64,000 bases of DNA from Candidatus Neomarinimicrobiota bacterium (GCA_021734025.1 JAIPJS010000011.1:62001-126000), one strand, 5' to 3'. Positions 17,136-25,725 are shown, counted from the first letter of the stretch. A program made the numbers and translations. Notes: generated by a model from the letters alone, not told the origin.

Positions 17136-17804
17136 TCAGACTCCCATGTTCAGTTGCCCGGATGACACGTTACTACTGAGTCGATCCAGGTTTTTAGATG
17201 CCGGTGTAAATGACTGGTCAACTCCCAACGCTGCCCGATATAATTTTTTTGCCTCCTCGTTCAGATGCCGGTATTCCAGCAGCACGCCCAGAACATTATA
17301 AGCATTTGGTTTGTCCGGAAGAGCGATAAGAGCCTGCTTTATTAAACGCTCCGCCTTGTCCAGCTGGTGGGATTTTAGCAAAGAAGCCGCTTCCCGAAGA
17401 TTATCCATGTATTGCTCCTTCGTCCAGGGTTCCGACTCTTTGCCCCGTAATGCCTGCTGGACCGCTTCCCGGATTTCCGTTGGACTGAAGGGTTTTTGAA
17501 GAAAGTCCACAGCGCCCAGATTTAATGCCTCCACCGCAGTATCAATAGAACCGAAGGCAGAGATCATAACCACTGGTATGTCCAATTGCTCTTGGCGAAG
17601 TCGGCGCAAGACTTCCAGTCCATCCGGCTTCGGAATTTTGAGATCCAGCAAGACCGCCTGGAAATCCCCGGCTTCGACTTTTTTTAGGGCTTCTTCCCCG
17701 GATGCTGCGGTGTCAGTTTCCACACCGAGTGATTCCAGAGCCCGGGTAACTGTCAAACGGATATTGGGCTCGTCATCTACAATTAATAATTTTTGTTTAG
17801 CCAT
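17136..17804 (-). CDS. Response regulator: receiver domain plus TPR-like C-terminus
   Basis: A 222-residue protein. Residues 1-120 are a receiver domain with the acidic pair in LLIVDDEPNIR, the phosphorylatable Asp in AVLLDLKIPKPDG, the Ser of VVMISAFGSID and the Lys in DFLQKPFSP. Residues about 130-215 are helical, resembling tetratricopeptide repeats (ASLLKSHQLDKAERLIKQAL, then NAYNVLGVLLEYRHLNEEAK). There is no DNA-binding domain, so it probably acts through protein contacts. It is placed at the head of the trk genes, with GGAG upstream of the start. A partner kinase at 18297-20171 is likely by proximity. Confidence 0.9.
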   Translation of the reverse strand: MAKQKLLIVDDEPNIRLTVTRALESLGVETDTAASGEEALKKVEAGDFQAVLLDLKIPKPDGLEVLRRLRQEQLDIPVVMISAFGSIDTAVEALNLGAVDFLQKPFSPTEIREAVQQALRGKESEPWTKEQYMDNLREAASLLKSHQLDKAERLIKQALIALPDKPNAYNVLGVLLEYRHLNEEAKKLYRAALGVDQSFTPASKNLDRLSSNVSSGQLNMGV

Positions 17805-17991
17805 TATATTTACTCCTTATGCTCATTAATCAGAAGCGGGCGGGGAGTCGGGGGCAGCAGGTATCCCACTGACTTTCCTGTGTTATATCCCGGTTGAATC
17901 TGGATTCCAGTAAACGGATGGATATCAAAGCCCAGGCTGTTGGGGGACAGAATGCGATTGGAATTGCGATCATAATGTCTTGAACAGGTTT

Positions 17992-18282
17992 TTATTGAAA
18001 GTCGTCAATGTTCGATGAGTCCACAATATCCGGAGAGAACCGTTTCTCGCAATTACGGCAGTAATGGACGTTTTTCATTCGCAGTGACGCAATCAGGAAT
18101 CCCGCCCCAGCCAGAAAGATCACTCCGGCAATGATTAATTCCGCTATGGGGTGTACCAGAATAGTTCCGAACCAAAAGACCAGTCCAGCGAGGACGAAGA
18201 GTACTACACTTACTTGTGCATATCGCGTTTTGATGTTATAGGTGTCGTATTCATTGCAATTCGGACATTTGTGTTTTGACAT
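17992..18282 (-). CDS. Zinc-ribbon protein with two membrane helices
   Basis: A 96-residue protein. It starts with a CPNC knuckle (MSKHKCPNCNEYDTYNIKTR), continues with two hydrophobic helices (VVLFVLAGLVFWFGTILV and ELIIAGVIFLAGAGFLIASL) and ends with a second CRNC knuckle followed by an acidic tail. The two Cys pairs probably bind one zinc on the cytosolic face of a helical hairpin. The function is not known. It lies 14 bp downstream of the histidine kinase gene, on the same strand, and is probably co-transcribed. Confidence 0.8.
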   Translation of the reverse strand: MSKHKCPNCNEYDTYNIKTRYAQVSVVLFVLAGLVFWFGTILVHPIAELIIAGVIFLAGAGFLIASLRMKNVHYCRNCEKRFSPDIVDSSNIDDFQ

Positions 18283-18296
18283 ATGAGTATTCCTTC

Positions 18297-20171
18297 TTAT
18301 TTCGTTTCATCCCGGGAGGATGAGCTGTGTGCTTCTGCCACCACCGGCAGGGTAAAAGTGAACGTACTGCCTTCTCCGGGGTCGGATTCCACCCAGATCG
18401 TCCCGCCGTGCGCCCGAACGATTTCTTTACAGATAGCGAGCCCCAGTCCGCTCCCGCCACCGTGATTGTCCTCCTGCACCTGCACAAACCGATCAAAGAT
18501 TTTGCTTTGATATTCCTCCGGGATTCCGGCGCCGTCATCGGCCACGGAGATGTAGACATGCTCGTGTGTGTGCTGCGCAGATAAGGTAATTTGGCCACCG
18601 GATTTAACGTAACGGATCGCGTTGGAAATGAGGTTGGTAATCACCCAGGTGATTTTATTGCTGTCGGCTTTGACCTCCGGCAGGTCGTCCGGAATCTCCT
18701 CGGTGAACCGGATCGATTTCTCGTCGAATTGATTGGCGAAGACCGATCGGATGCGTTCGGTAATGAGCGACGCCGGAGTCCGTTCGAACGTCATCTGAAT
18801 CCGCCCGGTCTCGATCTTTGATAGTTCCAGCAGGTCGTTCACCAGTGATTTGAGCCGGCGGATTTCTGTATGGGCGGTCTCCAGCATGTCGGCATCCTTT
18901 TCGCTGAGTGTCTCATCCAGATGCTCCCGCAGAATTGCGATGCTCATGCCGATACTGGTGAGCGGCGTCCGCAGTTCATGGGAGGCCGCCATCACGAACT
19001 CACTCTTGAGCTGATCCAGTTGTTTCAGGCGGGTCACGTCCCGCAGATGGAGGATCATCCCTTCCAACCCTGAGGTGTGACCAGTAAACGGTGTAATAGT
19101 ATAGGCGTAAAACTTGTCCTCCTGCAATCCGCCCAGGGTCGTAATCCGTTCTTCGTCTGAAATCTCCAGTGGATCTCCTTCATCAATTGTGGTCTGCAAA
19201 TGGTCCAGCAATGTCTCATCCTGTATGAGCTGTTCCATCGGGATCGGCGGGCTCCCGGCTGTCCAGGATCGCCGGAAGAGTTCGGCCGCCGCGGGATTGA
19301 AATTCACCACTTTCCCGGCGGAGTTAATCAGAATGATTCCGTCTTCGATGCTGGTGAGAATGGCTTCGTTCTTTTGTTTCTCCCGCATGATCTGATCGAT
19401 ATTCAGCTGCTCATAGGACTGTAACTGGGTTGCCATCCGATTGAATTCCTCGGCCAGCTGCCCCAATTCATCTTCCGTGTCCACCGGGATCGTGACATCG
19501 TAATCGCCCTGTGCGATCTGCTGGGATGCCGTGGCCAATGTCTGCAAAGGGTTCGTAATTTTGCGGGCAACGAGAACACTTAATACTATACTCAACACCA
19601 ATCCAATAAGCCCCACGGCGATGGTGGATACAATAGCTGCATGTGCCACGGATTTTGCCTGGTCACTCGCAGTATACATCGCCTCCTGGTTGAGATCCCG
19701 GAGTCGTTCGATGTTCTCCTGCAACTGCCACACAAGGGGCTGGATATTGTCACTATAGTACGACGCGGGATCTGAGGTGCCCCGGTCGAGGCCGGTCCAG
19801 TACGATGTCGTTGCACTCCGGAAGGCGGTATACAGCGAATCGAGATCGTGGAGCGTCCCGGTCTCTTCCGGAATAGTGATGTTATTATCCGCCCGGCTCT
19901 GCCATTGGAGAAATCGTGATTCGTTCGTTTGAAACATGTCCCGGGACGAGGTAGCCCCGGTTTTGGTCAATGCGTGGAGCAGTGCACTATCCTGGCGTTC
20001 CAGGGCATTCCGCATGCTTTCTGCGGCGAGGATACTCTGGTAATTCTCCTCCAGAATTGCAGAACTCGCCTGTCCCAGACGCACCAGATGCACAATGCCC
20101 CAACAGATTACCAGGGTCATTAGTACCAGGCCGATTCCCTGACTGACCAGTATTTTATTTCGAACGCGCAT
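18297..20171 (-). CDS. Membrane sensor histidine kinase (KinB-like: sensor-HAMP-PAS-HisKA-HATPase)
   Basis: A 624-residue inner-membrane kinase. It has an N-terminal helix (LVLMTLVICWGIVHLVRL), a roughly 150-residue helical periplasmic sensor, a second helix near residue 180-205, and a HAMP domain (ITNPLQTLATASQQIAQGDY). A PAS domain follows at about 265-385, then the H box VMAASHELRTPLTSIG near 400, the N box TWVITNLISNAIRYVK and the G boxes DDGAGIPEEYQSKIFDRFVQ and GSGLGLAICKEIV. The order resembles KinB. A sigma54-dependent activator gene lies upstream on the same strand, so the two make a plausible KinB/AlgB-type pair. Confidence 0.94.
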   Translation of the reverse strand: MRVRNKILVSQGIGLVLMTLVICWGIVHLVRLGQASSAILEENYQSILAAESMRNALERQDSALLHALTKTGATSSRDMFQTNESRFLQWQSRADNNITIPEETGTLHDLDSLYTAFRSATTSYWTGLDRGTSDPASYYSDNIQPLVWQLQENIERLRDLNQEAMYTASDQAKSVAHAAIVSTIAVGLIGLVLSIVLSVLVARKITNPLQTLATASQQIAQGDYDVTIPVDTEDELGQLAEEFNRMATQLQSYEQLNIDQIMREKQKNEAILTSIEDGIILINSAGKVVNFNPAAAELFRRSWTAGSPPIPMEQLIQDETLLDHLQTTIDEGDPLEISDEERITTLGGLQEDKFYAYTITPFTGHTSGLEGMILHLRDVTRLKQLDQLKSEFVMAASHELRTPLTSIGMSIAILREHLDETLSEKDADMLETAHTEIRRLKSLVNDLLELSKIETGRIQMTFERTPASLITERIRSVFANQFDEKSIRFTEEIPDDLPEVKADSNKITWVITNLISNAIRYVKSGGQITLSAQHTHEHVYISVADDGAGIPEEYQSKIFDRFVQVQEDNHGGGSGLGLAICKEIVRAHGGTIWVESDPGEGSTFTFTLPVVAEAHSSSSRDETK

Positions 20172-20300
20172 GAGTCATTTCCTTTCCATCGGGTAAATTA
20201 TGCAAGTGTTATACCAGAACACAAAATCGCATGAAATCAGGGCCCAGGGGATTCTGGATATCTTCCAATCATGCATAATGTCGATTTGTCGGAGATTCGT

Positions 20301-20317
20301 TCGTGCATTGTGCACGA
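20301..20317. promoter_or_regulatory. Perfect 7-bp dyad between regulator and kinase genes
   Basis: TCGTGCA-TTG-TGCACGA in the 180-bp spacer between the sigma54 activator gene and the kinase gene. It could be an operator or a small RNA hairpin. No T run follows, so it is not a simple terminator. Confidence 0.4.
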
Positions 20318-20351
20318 TGGTTTAAATACAAAGGTAAAAGAAAAGGAGGAA

Positions 20352-21710
20352 CTAAATCCCGTATTGCTTCCGCCGCCGATAGAGCGTGCTGGCATCGATA
20401 CCCAGAATATCCGCGGCCTCCTGGAGAGAGCTGGTCTGGGCAAGGACCCGGCGGATATGGAGTTCTTCCAGCTCCTCAAGCGTTACGGTGTCTCCGATGT
20501 CGGGCTCGGATTGTGACGGCTGGATACGATCCGGCAGATCATCTGGCGTGATGTTGTCCGTTTTACTCAGGATCACCGCCCGCTCGATGGTGTTCCGTAA
20601 TTCGCGAACATTGCCGGGCCAGTCGTACTCCTGGAAGATATCGACGGTCTCATCAGGTAAACGGAGTGACGGCTTATGGTTCGTCCTGGCAAAGAAGTCC
20701 AGGAAGGCGTTGGCCAGCACCGGGATGTCATCGGGACGTTCCCGGAGCGGCGGCAGGTGGATGTCAATCACGTTGAGTCGATAAAACAGGTCTTCCCGAA
20801 AACGTCCGTCTTCTGCCGCCTGTTGGAGATCGGTATTTGTTGCCGCGATAATGCGAACATGCGCTTCGCGGGATTGGTGCTCCCCGACCCGCTCATACGT
20901 GCGTTCCTGGAGGAAACGCAAGAGTTTGGGCTGCACGTCAAGTGGCATGTCTCCGATCTCATCCAGGAAGAGGGTGCCGCCCTCTGTCGCGGCAATCCGC
21001 CCCGGATTATCCTGAATAGCCCCGGTGAACGCTCCTTTCACATGGCCGAAGAGTTCGCTCTCCAGAAGTTCTTTCGGGATGGTCGGACAGGAGACCACGC
21101 CAAACGGCCCGGATTGATATCCGCTCCATTCGTGGATAGCCCGGGCGAGCATGGTCTTGCCGGTGCCGCTTTCGCCGGTCAGTAGAATCACTGCTTCCGA
21201 GGATGCGGCTTCTCTGGCCGTCTCCACCGCTTGTTGCATGGCCGGGCTGGCGCTCTCCAGGTGAAGGTCCGGTTCCAGGTGCTCCACCCGATCCTGCAAA
21301 GAAGACACCTGGAGTTCCAGGGAGCGCATTTCACCCATGCGCCGTGTGACCATCCGGACTTCCTCCGGTTCGAACGGCTTGGGAATGTAATCCGCAGCGC
21401 CACGGCGTATCGCTTCGACGGCATTTTCGATGGAGGCGTAGGCGGTAATCACCACGATTTTGCTCCATGGGGATTGGGATCGGAACTCCGGAATTAAGTC
21501 GAGGCCGTCGGTGTCCGGGAGGCGTAAATCCAGCAGAATCAGGTCAAACGCCCGGCGCTGTACTTCCGCGCGCGCATCAGATCCGTTACTGACGGAGCGT
21601 ACGGTATGTCCTTCATCTTCCAGGCAGATGGTCAGCGTCTTCCGAATCGGAAGTTCGTCGTCGACCACGAGGACCTGAAGTGGGGTGGGTTTTGTTGTAT
21701 CCTTTGCCAT
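20352..21710 (-). CDS. Sigma54-dependent response regulator (NtrC/AlgB family)
   Basis: A 452-residue activator. The receiver domain (residues 1-125) has VLVVDDELPIR, the phosphorylated Asp in DLILLDLRLPDTDG, and DYIPKPFEPEEV. The AAA+ domain (about 150-380) has the Walker A GESGTGKTMLARAI, the sigma54-contacting loop VKGAFTGAIQ, the Walker B GGTLFLDEIGDMP and the arginine-finger region ending REDLFYRLNVIDIHLPPLRE. A Fis-type HTH closes the protein (LQEAADILGIDASTLYRRRK). It drives transcription from sigma54 promoters in response to its kinase, most likely the product of 18297-20171. Confidence 0.96.
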   Translation of the reverse strand: MAKDTTKPTPLQVLVVDDELPIRKTLTICLEDEGHTVRSVSNGSDARAEVQRRAFDLILLDLRLPDTDGLDLIPEFRSQSPWSKIVVITAYASIENAVEAIRRGAADYIPKPFEPEEVRMVTRRMGEMRSLELQVSSLQDRVEHLEPDLHLESASPAMQQAVETAREAASSEAVILLTGESGTGKTMLARAIHEWSGYQSGPFGVVSCPTIPKELLESELFGHVKGAFTGAIQDNPGRIAATEGGTLFLDEIGDMPLDVQPKLLRFLQERTYERVGEHQSREAHVRIIAATNTDLQQAAEDGRFREDLFYRLNVIDIHLPPLRERPDDIPVLANAFLDFFARTNHKPSLRLPDETVDIFQEYDWPGNVRELRNTIERAVILSKTDNITPDDLPDRIQPSQSEPDIGDTVTLEELEELHIRRVLAQTSSLQEAADILGIDASTLYRRRKQYGI

Positions 21711-21993
21711 GTGTCAGATCTTATGTTAGCCTGCTCACCGTTCCAACAACGCTTCCGGAAATCCCGGATCTCGTGCTAACTCTTGAGCGGCCATTGCTAT
21801 TCGTTCCCCTCTGTTATCAATAATTACCGGCAACTAATTTGGAGAATAAATCAACGGGATTAAAGGGGTTTTTACGATATAAGTGCAACCCGGTTTTGCT
21901 CATATCGGGTGATCACTGGAACTCAGGGCAATTAAGTTTAATAGGGATACTTTTACTCCGAGTCGTACTCTAAGTATTGAACTGTGATATCTG

Positions 21994-22194
21994 TCATTTC
22001 TGGCGTCTTCCGGTAAGCATCACAACCAGACCAAGAATAAAACCGACCAGAAAGGTGAGAAATAGCAGGAGCGCCCGGGGAAGGGTGAGGGTGAAAAATA
22101 GAATCCGGGTCTCCACAGCCGCCGTGTTTTGGAGGACGACAATCAAGACCAACACTGCGACCACCAGGGTCGTAATAATTTTCCAGGTTTTCAT
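21994..22194 (-). CDS. LapA-domain (DUF1049) small membrane protein
   Basis: A 66-residue protein with two hydrophobic helices, WKIITTLVVAVLVLIVVLQN and ALLLFLTFLVGFILGLVVML. They are separated by the short polar link TAAVETRILFFTLTLP, followed by a basic tail. The pattern (helix, QN, short beta strand, helix with GFxxG) is that of the LapA/DUF1049 family, some members of which act with lipopolysaccharide assembly. It lies 41 bp downstream of mscS on the same strand. Confidence 0.8.
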   Translation of the reverse strand: MKTWKIITTLVVAVLVLIVVLQNTAAVETRILFFTLTLPRALLLFLTFLVGFILGLVVMLTGRRQK

Positions 22195-22235
22195 AAAATA
22201 ACTCCGTTAAATTGCATTTCGTGTATTATTCAGTT

Positions 22236-23027
22236 TCAAGCCGCATTTTGAGGTACAGCGTACACCTGCACGAATTCGTATCCTTCCCGGTGAAGGGTGT
22301 CTTTGCCACGCAGGATCATGTCAGTACGCAGCTGGAATTGATCTTTGGGATCAACCGGGTATGCCTTTAGTTGAAACTGTGTGCCCCAGGGATGTTCTTC
22401 GGCGACGACGATCACCGGCATTTGAACATTGGTATAGACGCTGGTGAGCCCGACATTCCGCAGGATACTGCGAATTCGACCCGGATCTCTGTACGATCGC
22501 AAATAAAAATCCGCAACACACATCAGGTTTTGCGTTCCGTTATTGGCGTTGTGGACCAGTTGGTTCCAGATTTTGGCGTGAGGGACAACGACGGTGGTAT
22601 CATCCGGGGTGACTATTTCGATAGCCCGCATTCCAATGTTGGTGACCTCACCGTAGGTGTCATCCACAGTGATCCAGTCGCCGAGCCGATAGGGCATTTC
22701 ATACAGGGAGACAATCCCGGCGATGAGGCTGCTGACGTAATCCTTAAAGGCGAATCCCAGGGCGATACCAATCGCACCGAGGAGCGCCACCAGGTTTTCG
22801 AATGTTGGCTCGATGATCCGAACGATAATCAGCGCGCCGGCAGCCAGAATAAGAAGCAGCCGCAGCATCGGAACCGTAGCCAGGGTGTAATAACGCGGCT
22901 TGCCGGAGAATTTGTTTGCCAGTTTCGGGATGAATTTCTGGAACAGCACGATGAGAATCCACGTGCCAGCAAGGATTTCAACTATCTGCAGGATGTTCTG
23001 AAAATTGAGATTTTGTATCACGTCCAT
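22236..23027 (-). CDS. Small-conductance mechanosensitive channel (MscS family)
   Basis: A 263-residue inner-membrane channel. Three helices precede the conserved pore and beta domain. The TM3 region carries small-residue packing (ALLGAIGIALGFAFKDYVSS), followed by the MscS signature GDWITVDDTYGEVTNIGMRA and PHAKIWNQLVHNA. It opens when membrane tension rises under hypo-osmotic shock. The gene directly follows, on the same strand, an unusual NTPase-like gene (15 bp gap), which suggests joint expression. Confidence 0.94.
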   Translation of the reverse strand: MDVIQNLNFQNILQIVEILAGTWILIVLFQKFIPKLANKFSGKPRYYTLATVPMLRLLLILAAGALIIVRIIEPTFENLVALLGAIGIALGFAFKDYVSSLIAGIVSLYEMPYRLGDWITVDDTYGEVTNIGMRAIEIVTPDDTTVVVPHAKIWNQLVHNANNGTQNLMCVADFYLRSYRDPGRIRSILRNVGLTSVYTNVQMPVIVVAEEHPWGTQFQLKAYPVDPKDQFQLRTDMILRGKDTLHREGYEFVQVYAVPQNAA

Positions 23028-23042
23028 CAGACGGCTCCTGTT

Positions 23043-24266
23043 TTAAAATTGGTCCGTGAGATAGCTTTTACTTGCGATAAATTCCCGTACGGCAGGATAC
23101 CCCACGCCTGTCACCTGCCATTGGTCTTGTTCCTCACTCACGATCAACTCCTGACGCAGCAGACTGAGCGTCCGGAAAATCCGGTCTGCATCAAACGGGA
23201 GTAATTCGATTAGTAATTCATTGGAAAGTCCATGGTGTAACAAAAGAGTATGCAGCACAAAAAGTGTCACCGGGTTCCCCGGTTCAGGGACGCCAGGTTT
23301 CATAAATTGCGCCCAGGGTGCGATCCAGACTCCACCGTGGCGTTGCCTGTTTTGATCTGCCTGTTCTTCGTCCGCCACATCCTCTTCCGGTAGCGACTGG
23401 AATGCCGTCTTCAGCAGGTGCCAGGATACGCCGGGAATCCCCCGGCTGTGGGCTGCCAAATGTGCCAGAAAATCACTGGATTCAAATCCGTTGTCTTCCT
23501 GCTGCTCCGGTGCGAGAACGTATTTGCCCGTACCGTACTCCCGAATCCAGGGGATGTGTATTTGCTCCCGGTCGATATTGCTGATAACCCAGTCCTCAAT
23601 CCGGTCCGCTCCAAAGGATTGCAGGCACAACACACGGGAGTGCTCTCGCTCCAGCACCTCCCTGAAATACGCCCAGGCCCAGCTGTCGCATCCTACAAGA
23701 CACCGCTTGTTCCTCTGGTCAAGCGCTGAAAACAGTCGGCGGATTAAGTTGAGTCCGTGTGCGTGGCGCAGAAACCAGTGTTCCAGAGATGGAATAACGC
23801 ACGGCTCCGATTGTTCGAGCACAGGTCGAAGCGCCTCGTCATCTCCGGAAAGAATCTGATCCACCGATGGAGCGTTCACAACCGGCCAACCGACAAGCGG
23901 GGCGAAGTCAGTGAGAATGTCAGAGACGCCGCTGTCGGGCGGACCGACAAGAAAAACAATCTGATTTGCCGGTTCCGCTGCATCGAGCCATGTTTCGATT
24001 GTGGCTCGAAGTGCGACAGCAGGATCCTGCCATTCCAGCGTGGGCAATATGGCCTGGACCCGTTCCGGCGGCAAATTCCGGAGTTCTTCTTTTTCTTCCA
24101 GCAGCGGAGATGTCTGTTTACCGGAGGGCCAGAACTTTTGGAAGGTCGCAATGATTCGATCTTTTGCCGAGGTATAGCCGATGGGTGCAGAGGGAACGGT
24201 GTATTCGCCTGCCTCAACAAAAGTCCACAGGGCGTTTTGAGGTTCTGCAGATGATGGAGAATTCAT
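23043..24266 (-). CDS. NTPase-like protein with degenerate Walker A, paired with MscS
   Basis: A 407-residue soluble protein that looks like a P-loop NTPase with lost motifs. At residues 105-116, where Walker A should be, it reads FLVGPPDSGVSD, with neither the invariant Lys nor the following Ser/Thr. The Walker B position reads PCVIPSLEHWF and a sensor-like strand reads KRCLVGCDSWAW. Residues about 320-405 look like a winged-helix domain (TLFVLHTLLLHHGLSNELLI, then FRTLSLLRQELIVSEE). It may bind nucleotide weakly or not at all. It lies between the patatin and mscS genes on the same strand. No exact family was recognised. Confidence 0.8.
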   Translation of the reverse strand: MNSPSSAEPQNALWTFVEAGEYTVPSAPIGYTSAKDRIIATFQKFWPSGKQTSPLLEEKEELRNLPPERVQAILPTLEWQDPAVALRATIETWLDAAEPANQIVFLVGPPDSGVSDILTDFAPLVGWPVVNAPSVDQILSGDDEALRPVLEQSEPCVIPSLEHWFLRHAHGLNLIRRLFSALDQRNKRCLVGCDSWAWAYFREVLEREHSRVLCLQSFGADRIEDWVISNIDREQIHIPWIREYGTGKYVLAPEQQEDNGFESSDFLAHLAAHSRGIPGVSWHLLKTAFQSLPEEDVADEEQADQNRQRHGGVWIAPWAQFMKPGVPEPGNPVTLFVLHTLLLHHGLSNELLIELLPFDADRIFRTLSLLRQELIVSEEQDQWQVTGVGYPAVREFIASKSYLTDQF

Positions 24267-24290
24267 GCTATCCCAGGCTCCGTTTATGTC

Positions 24291-25052
24291 TTAATCTTTA
24301 CCGAGAAGTTGTGTGGCATCATATCCCGCCTGAATTAGATCCGGTACCTGCCCGGTATCCGTCATATTAAATGCCGAAAGGTCCGGCGATATCACCAGGT
24401 CAGCATCTTCGAGCTGTATCCGCGTAACATTCCGGGTGGAGATATTATAAGCGTTCACCAGAATATCGATAATATTATCGGGGGAATCCAGTCCCTGGGA
24501 AGAGAGTAAGTCCACTCCAATAATCGAATCTACCGCCATCGATTTTAATGGAGAAACCGGGACATTTTCTACAATACCGCCGTCAACAAGGAGATGGTCC
24601 TGGTGCTCGACCGGAGTATAGATCCCCGGCAGACAGGTGCTCGCCATGACCGCCATAGCCACATCGCCGGAATCGAGGACGACTTTTTCTCCGGTGCGGA
24701 TATCCGCGGCTATCATCGCCAGCGGGATGTCAGCCTCCTGAAAATCCACCTCGCCAATGACCTCATCCAGGAGATCGCCCATCTTATCATTGGACAGGAG
24801 CCCATACCGGGACAGGGAGACCTGTGAGATATTCAGCCAGTCCAGGTCCAGGGCGATCTCTTCGATCTCCGGAAGTGATAAACCGAAGGCATACATGGCA
24901 GCGATGAACGCGCCGATACTTGTTCCGGTGATTGCGGCTGGCTTAATACCCTGCTCATCCAGTGCCTGGAGTACGCCGACATGAGCCGCCCCAAGGACAG
25001 CCCCGCCGCCGAGCGCCAGACCGATATTCGAACCCAATTTTTCGTTTTGCAT
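24291..25052 (-). CDS. Patatin-like phospholipase (RssA/YlbK type)
   Basis: A 253-residue patatin-fold lipid acyl hydrolase. The glycine-rich oxyanion segment IGLALGGGAVLGAAHVGVLQ is at the N-terminus. The nucleophile elbow ITGTSIGAFIAAMYAFG (GxSxG) has Ser near residue 46, and the catalytic Asp lies in LLVDGGIVENVPVSPLK. There is no signal peptide, so it acts in the cytosol or at the inner membrane face. Its stop lies 24 bp before the NTPase-like gene, suggesting an operon with that gene and mscS and therefore a possible role in membrane stress. Confidence 0.92.
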   Translation of the reverse strand: MQNEKLGSNIGLALGGGAVLGAAHVGVLQALDEQGIKPAAITGTSIGAFIAAMYAFGLSLPEIEEIALDLDWLNISQVSLSRYGLLSNDKMGDLLDEVIGEVDFQEADIPLAMIAADIRTGEKVVLDSGDVAMAVMASTCLPGIYTPVEHQDHLLVDGGIVENVPVSPLKSMAVDSIIGVDLLSSQGLDSPDNIIDILVNAYNISTRNVTRIQLEDADLVISPDLSAFNMTDTGQVPDLIQAGYDATQLLGKD

Positions 25053-25194
25053 GATTCTGACCTTGAATAAAAAAACCGTGTGAATGGTAGCCGGATTTTA
25101 TCTCCGGTCGTATTTATCCCGCCTATCCGTCGTCCCATTCTCCCTGAAACGATAAAATCCCCGGAACAGCTGGCCCCAGGGATTACAACGGCAG

Positions 25195-25278
25195 CGGAGG
25201 TGGAGGGATTCGAACCCCCAAGGGCGTGAGCCCGGCGGTTTTCAAGACCGCTGCCTTACCAGTTAGGACTACACCTCC
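25195..25278 (-). tRNA. tRNA-Ser (anticodon UGA)
   Basis: Read leftward, GGAGGTG and CACCTCC form a perfect 7-bp acceptor stem with discriminator G, typical of serine tRNAs. The anticodon arm is GCGGT-CTTGAAA-ACCGC (anticodon TGA). A long variable arm with GGGCTCACGCCC follows, then a T arm around GGTTCGAATC. The length is 84 nt and no CCA is encoded. A 22-bp piece of it recurs at 25679-25700, beyond a GIY-YIG gene. Confidence 0.96.
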
Positions 25279-25326
25279 ATCGGGAGCAAAATATATTCGA
25301 TTTTGCAATTGAATCCAACGGGGAAT

Positions 25327-25581
25327 TTACCAGACGCCGACACGCTTCAGGTGATTCCGCAGCCACATATTCCCAGCGGCGGTTTTAAGGTAGTATTCCC
25401 GTTGCGCGGCTTCGGATTTAGTGGCATATGTTTCGGTGTAGATGATACGGAACGGCCGGTAGGCCTTCGTCGACCGGACTTTTCCCTTATTATGATCCCG
25501 AAACCGATCCGGCAGGTCACCGGTGTGACCAATATAATGAAAAGTTCGGTGGAGACTCTTTAAAACGTACACTTTATACAT
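25327..25581 (-). CDS. GIY-YIG nuclease domain protein (UPF0213-like)
   Basis: A small single-domain GIY-YIG nuclease. Motifs in order: YKVYVLKS (first strand), FHYIGHTGDLPDRFRDHNKG (YIG strand with the catalytic Arg/His helix), AYRPFRIIYTETYATKSEAA, and the Glu of QREYYLKT. The frame is open to an ATG at 25605, but the family normally starts at MYKVYVL, so I place the start at 25581. It lies 48 bp from tRNA-Ser, with a displaced 22-bp piece of that tRNA 98 bp on its other side. This fits a mobile gene associated with tRNA loci. Confidence 0.88.
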   Translation of the reverse strand: MYKVYVLKSLHRTFHYIGHTGDLPDRFRDHNKGKVRSTKAYRPFRIIYTETYATKSEAAQREYYLKTAAGNMWLRNHLKRVGVW

Positions 25582-25678
25582 AAGTTTTGAAAACCTGTTG
25601 ACCACACATTGATAAAAACTCGCTTACTTAATCGAAGGGGACCGTCCTGTCCGGCACTTTGACAGCACAGAGTACTTC

Positions 25679-25700
25679 AGGGCGTGAGCCCGGCGGTTTT
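25679..25700 (-). repeat. 22-bp displaced copy of tRNA-Ser interior
   Basis: The 22 bases 25679-25700 are identical to 25221-25242 inside tRNA-Ser, in the same orientation. They cover the 3' half of the anticodon loop, the 3' anticodon stem strand and most of the variable arm. The flanks differ on both sides. The copy is separated from the tRNA by the GIY-YIG gene. Confidence 0.8.
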
Positions 25701-25706
25701 TTCCTT

Positions 25707-25725
25707 AGGGATCCCTGCGGGGCAG
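25707..25725. repeat. Dispersed GGGATCCC palindromic element, copy 2
   Basis: AGGGATCCCTGCGGGGCAG matches the reverse complement of 6794-6812 at 18 of 19 positions. It lies only 6 bp from the displaced tRNA-Ser fragment. A weaker relative is at about 1005-1022. Confidence 0.55.

Noticed and set aside
17822-17990. Minus-strand frame in the gap before the receiver-TPR gene that reads rather protein-like
   Set aside because: It has no ATG, GTG or TTG start and lies entirely in a spacer. It also resembles common intergenic repeat text, so chance or a remnant is more likely.
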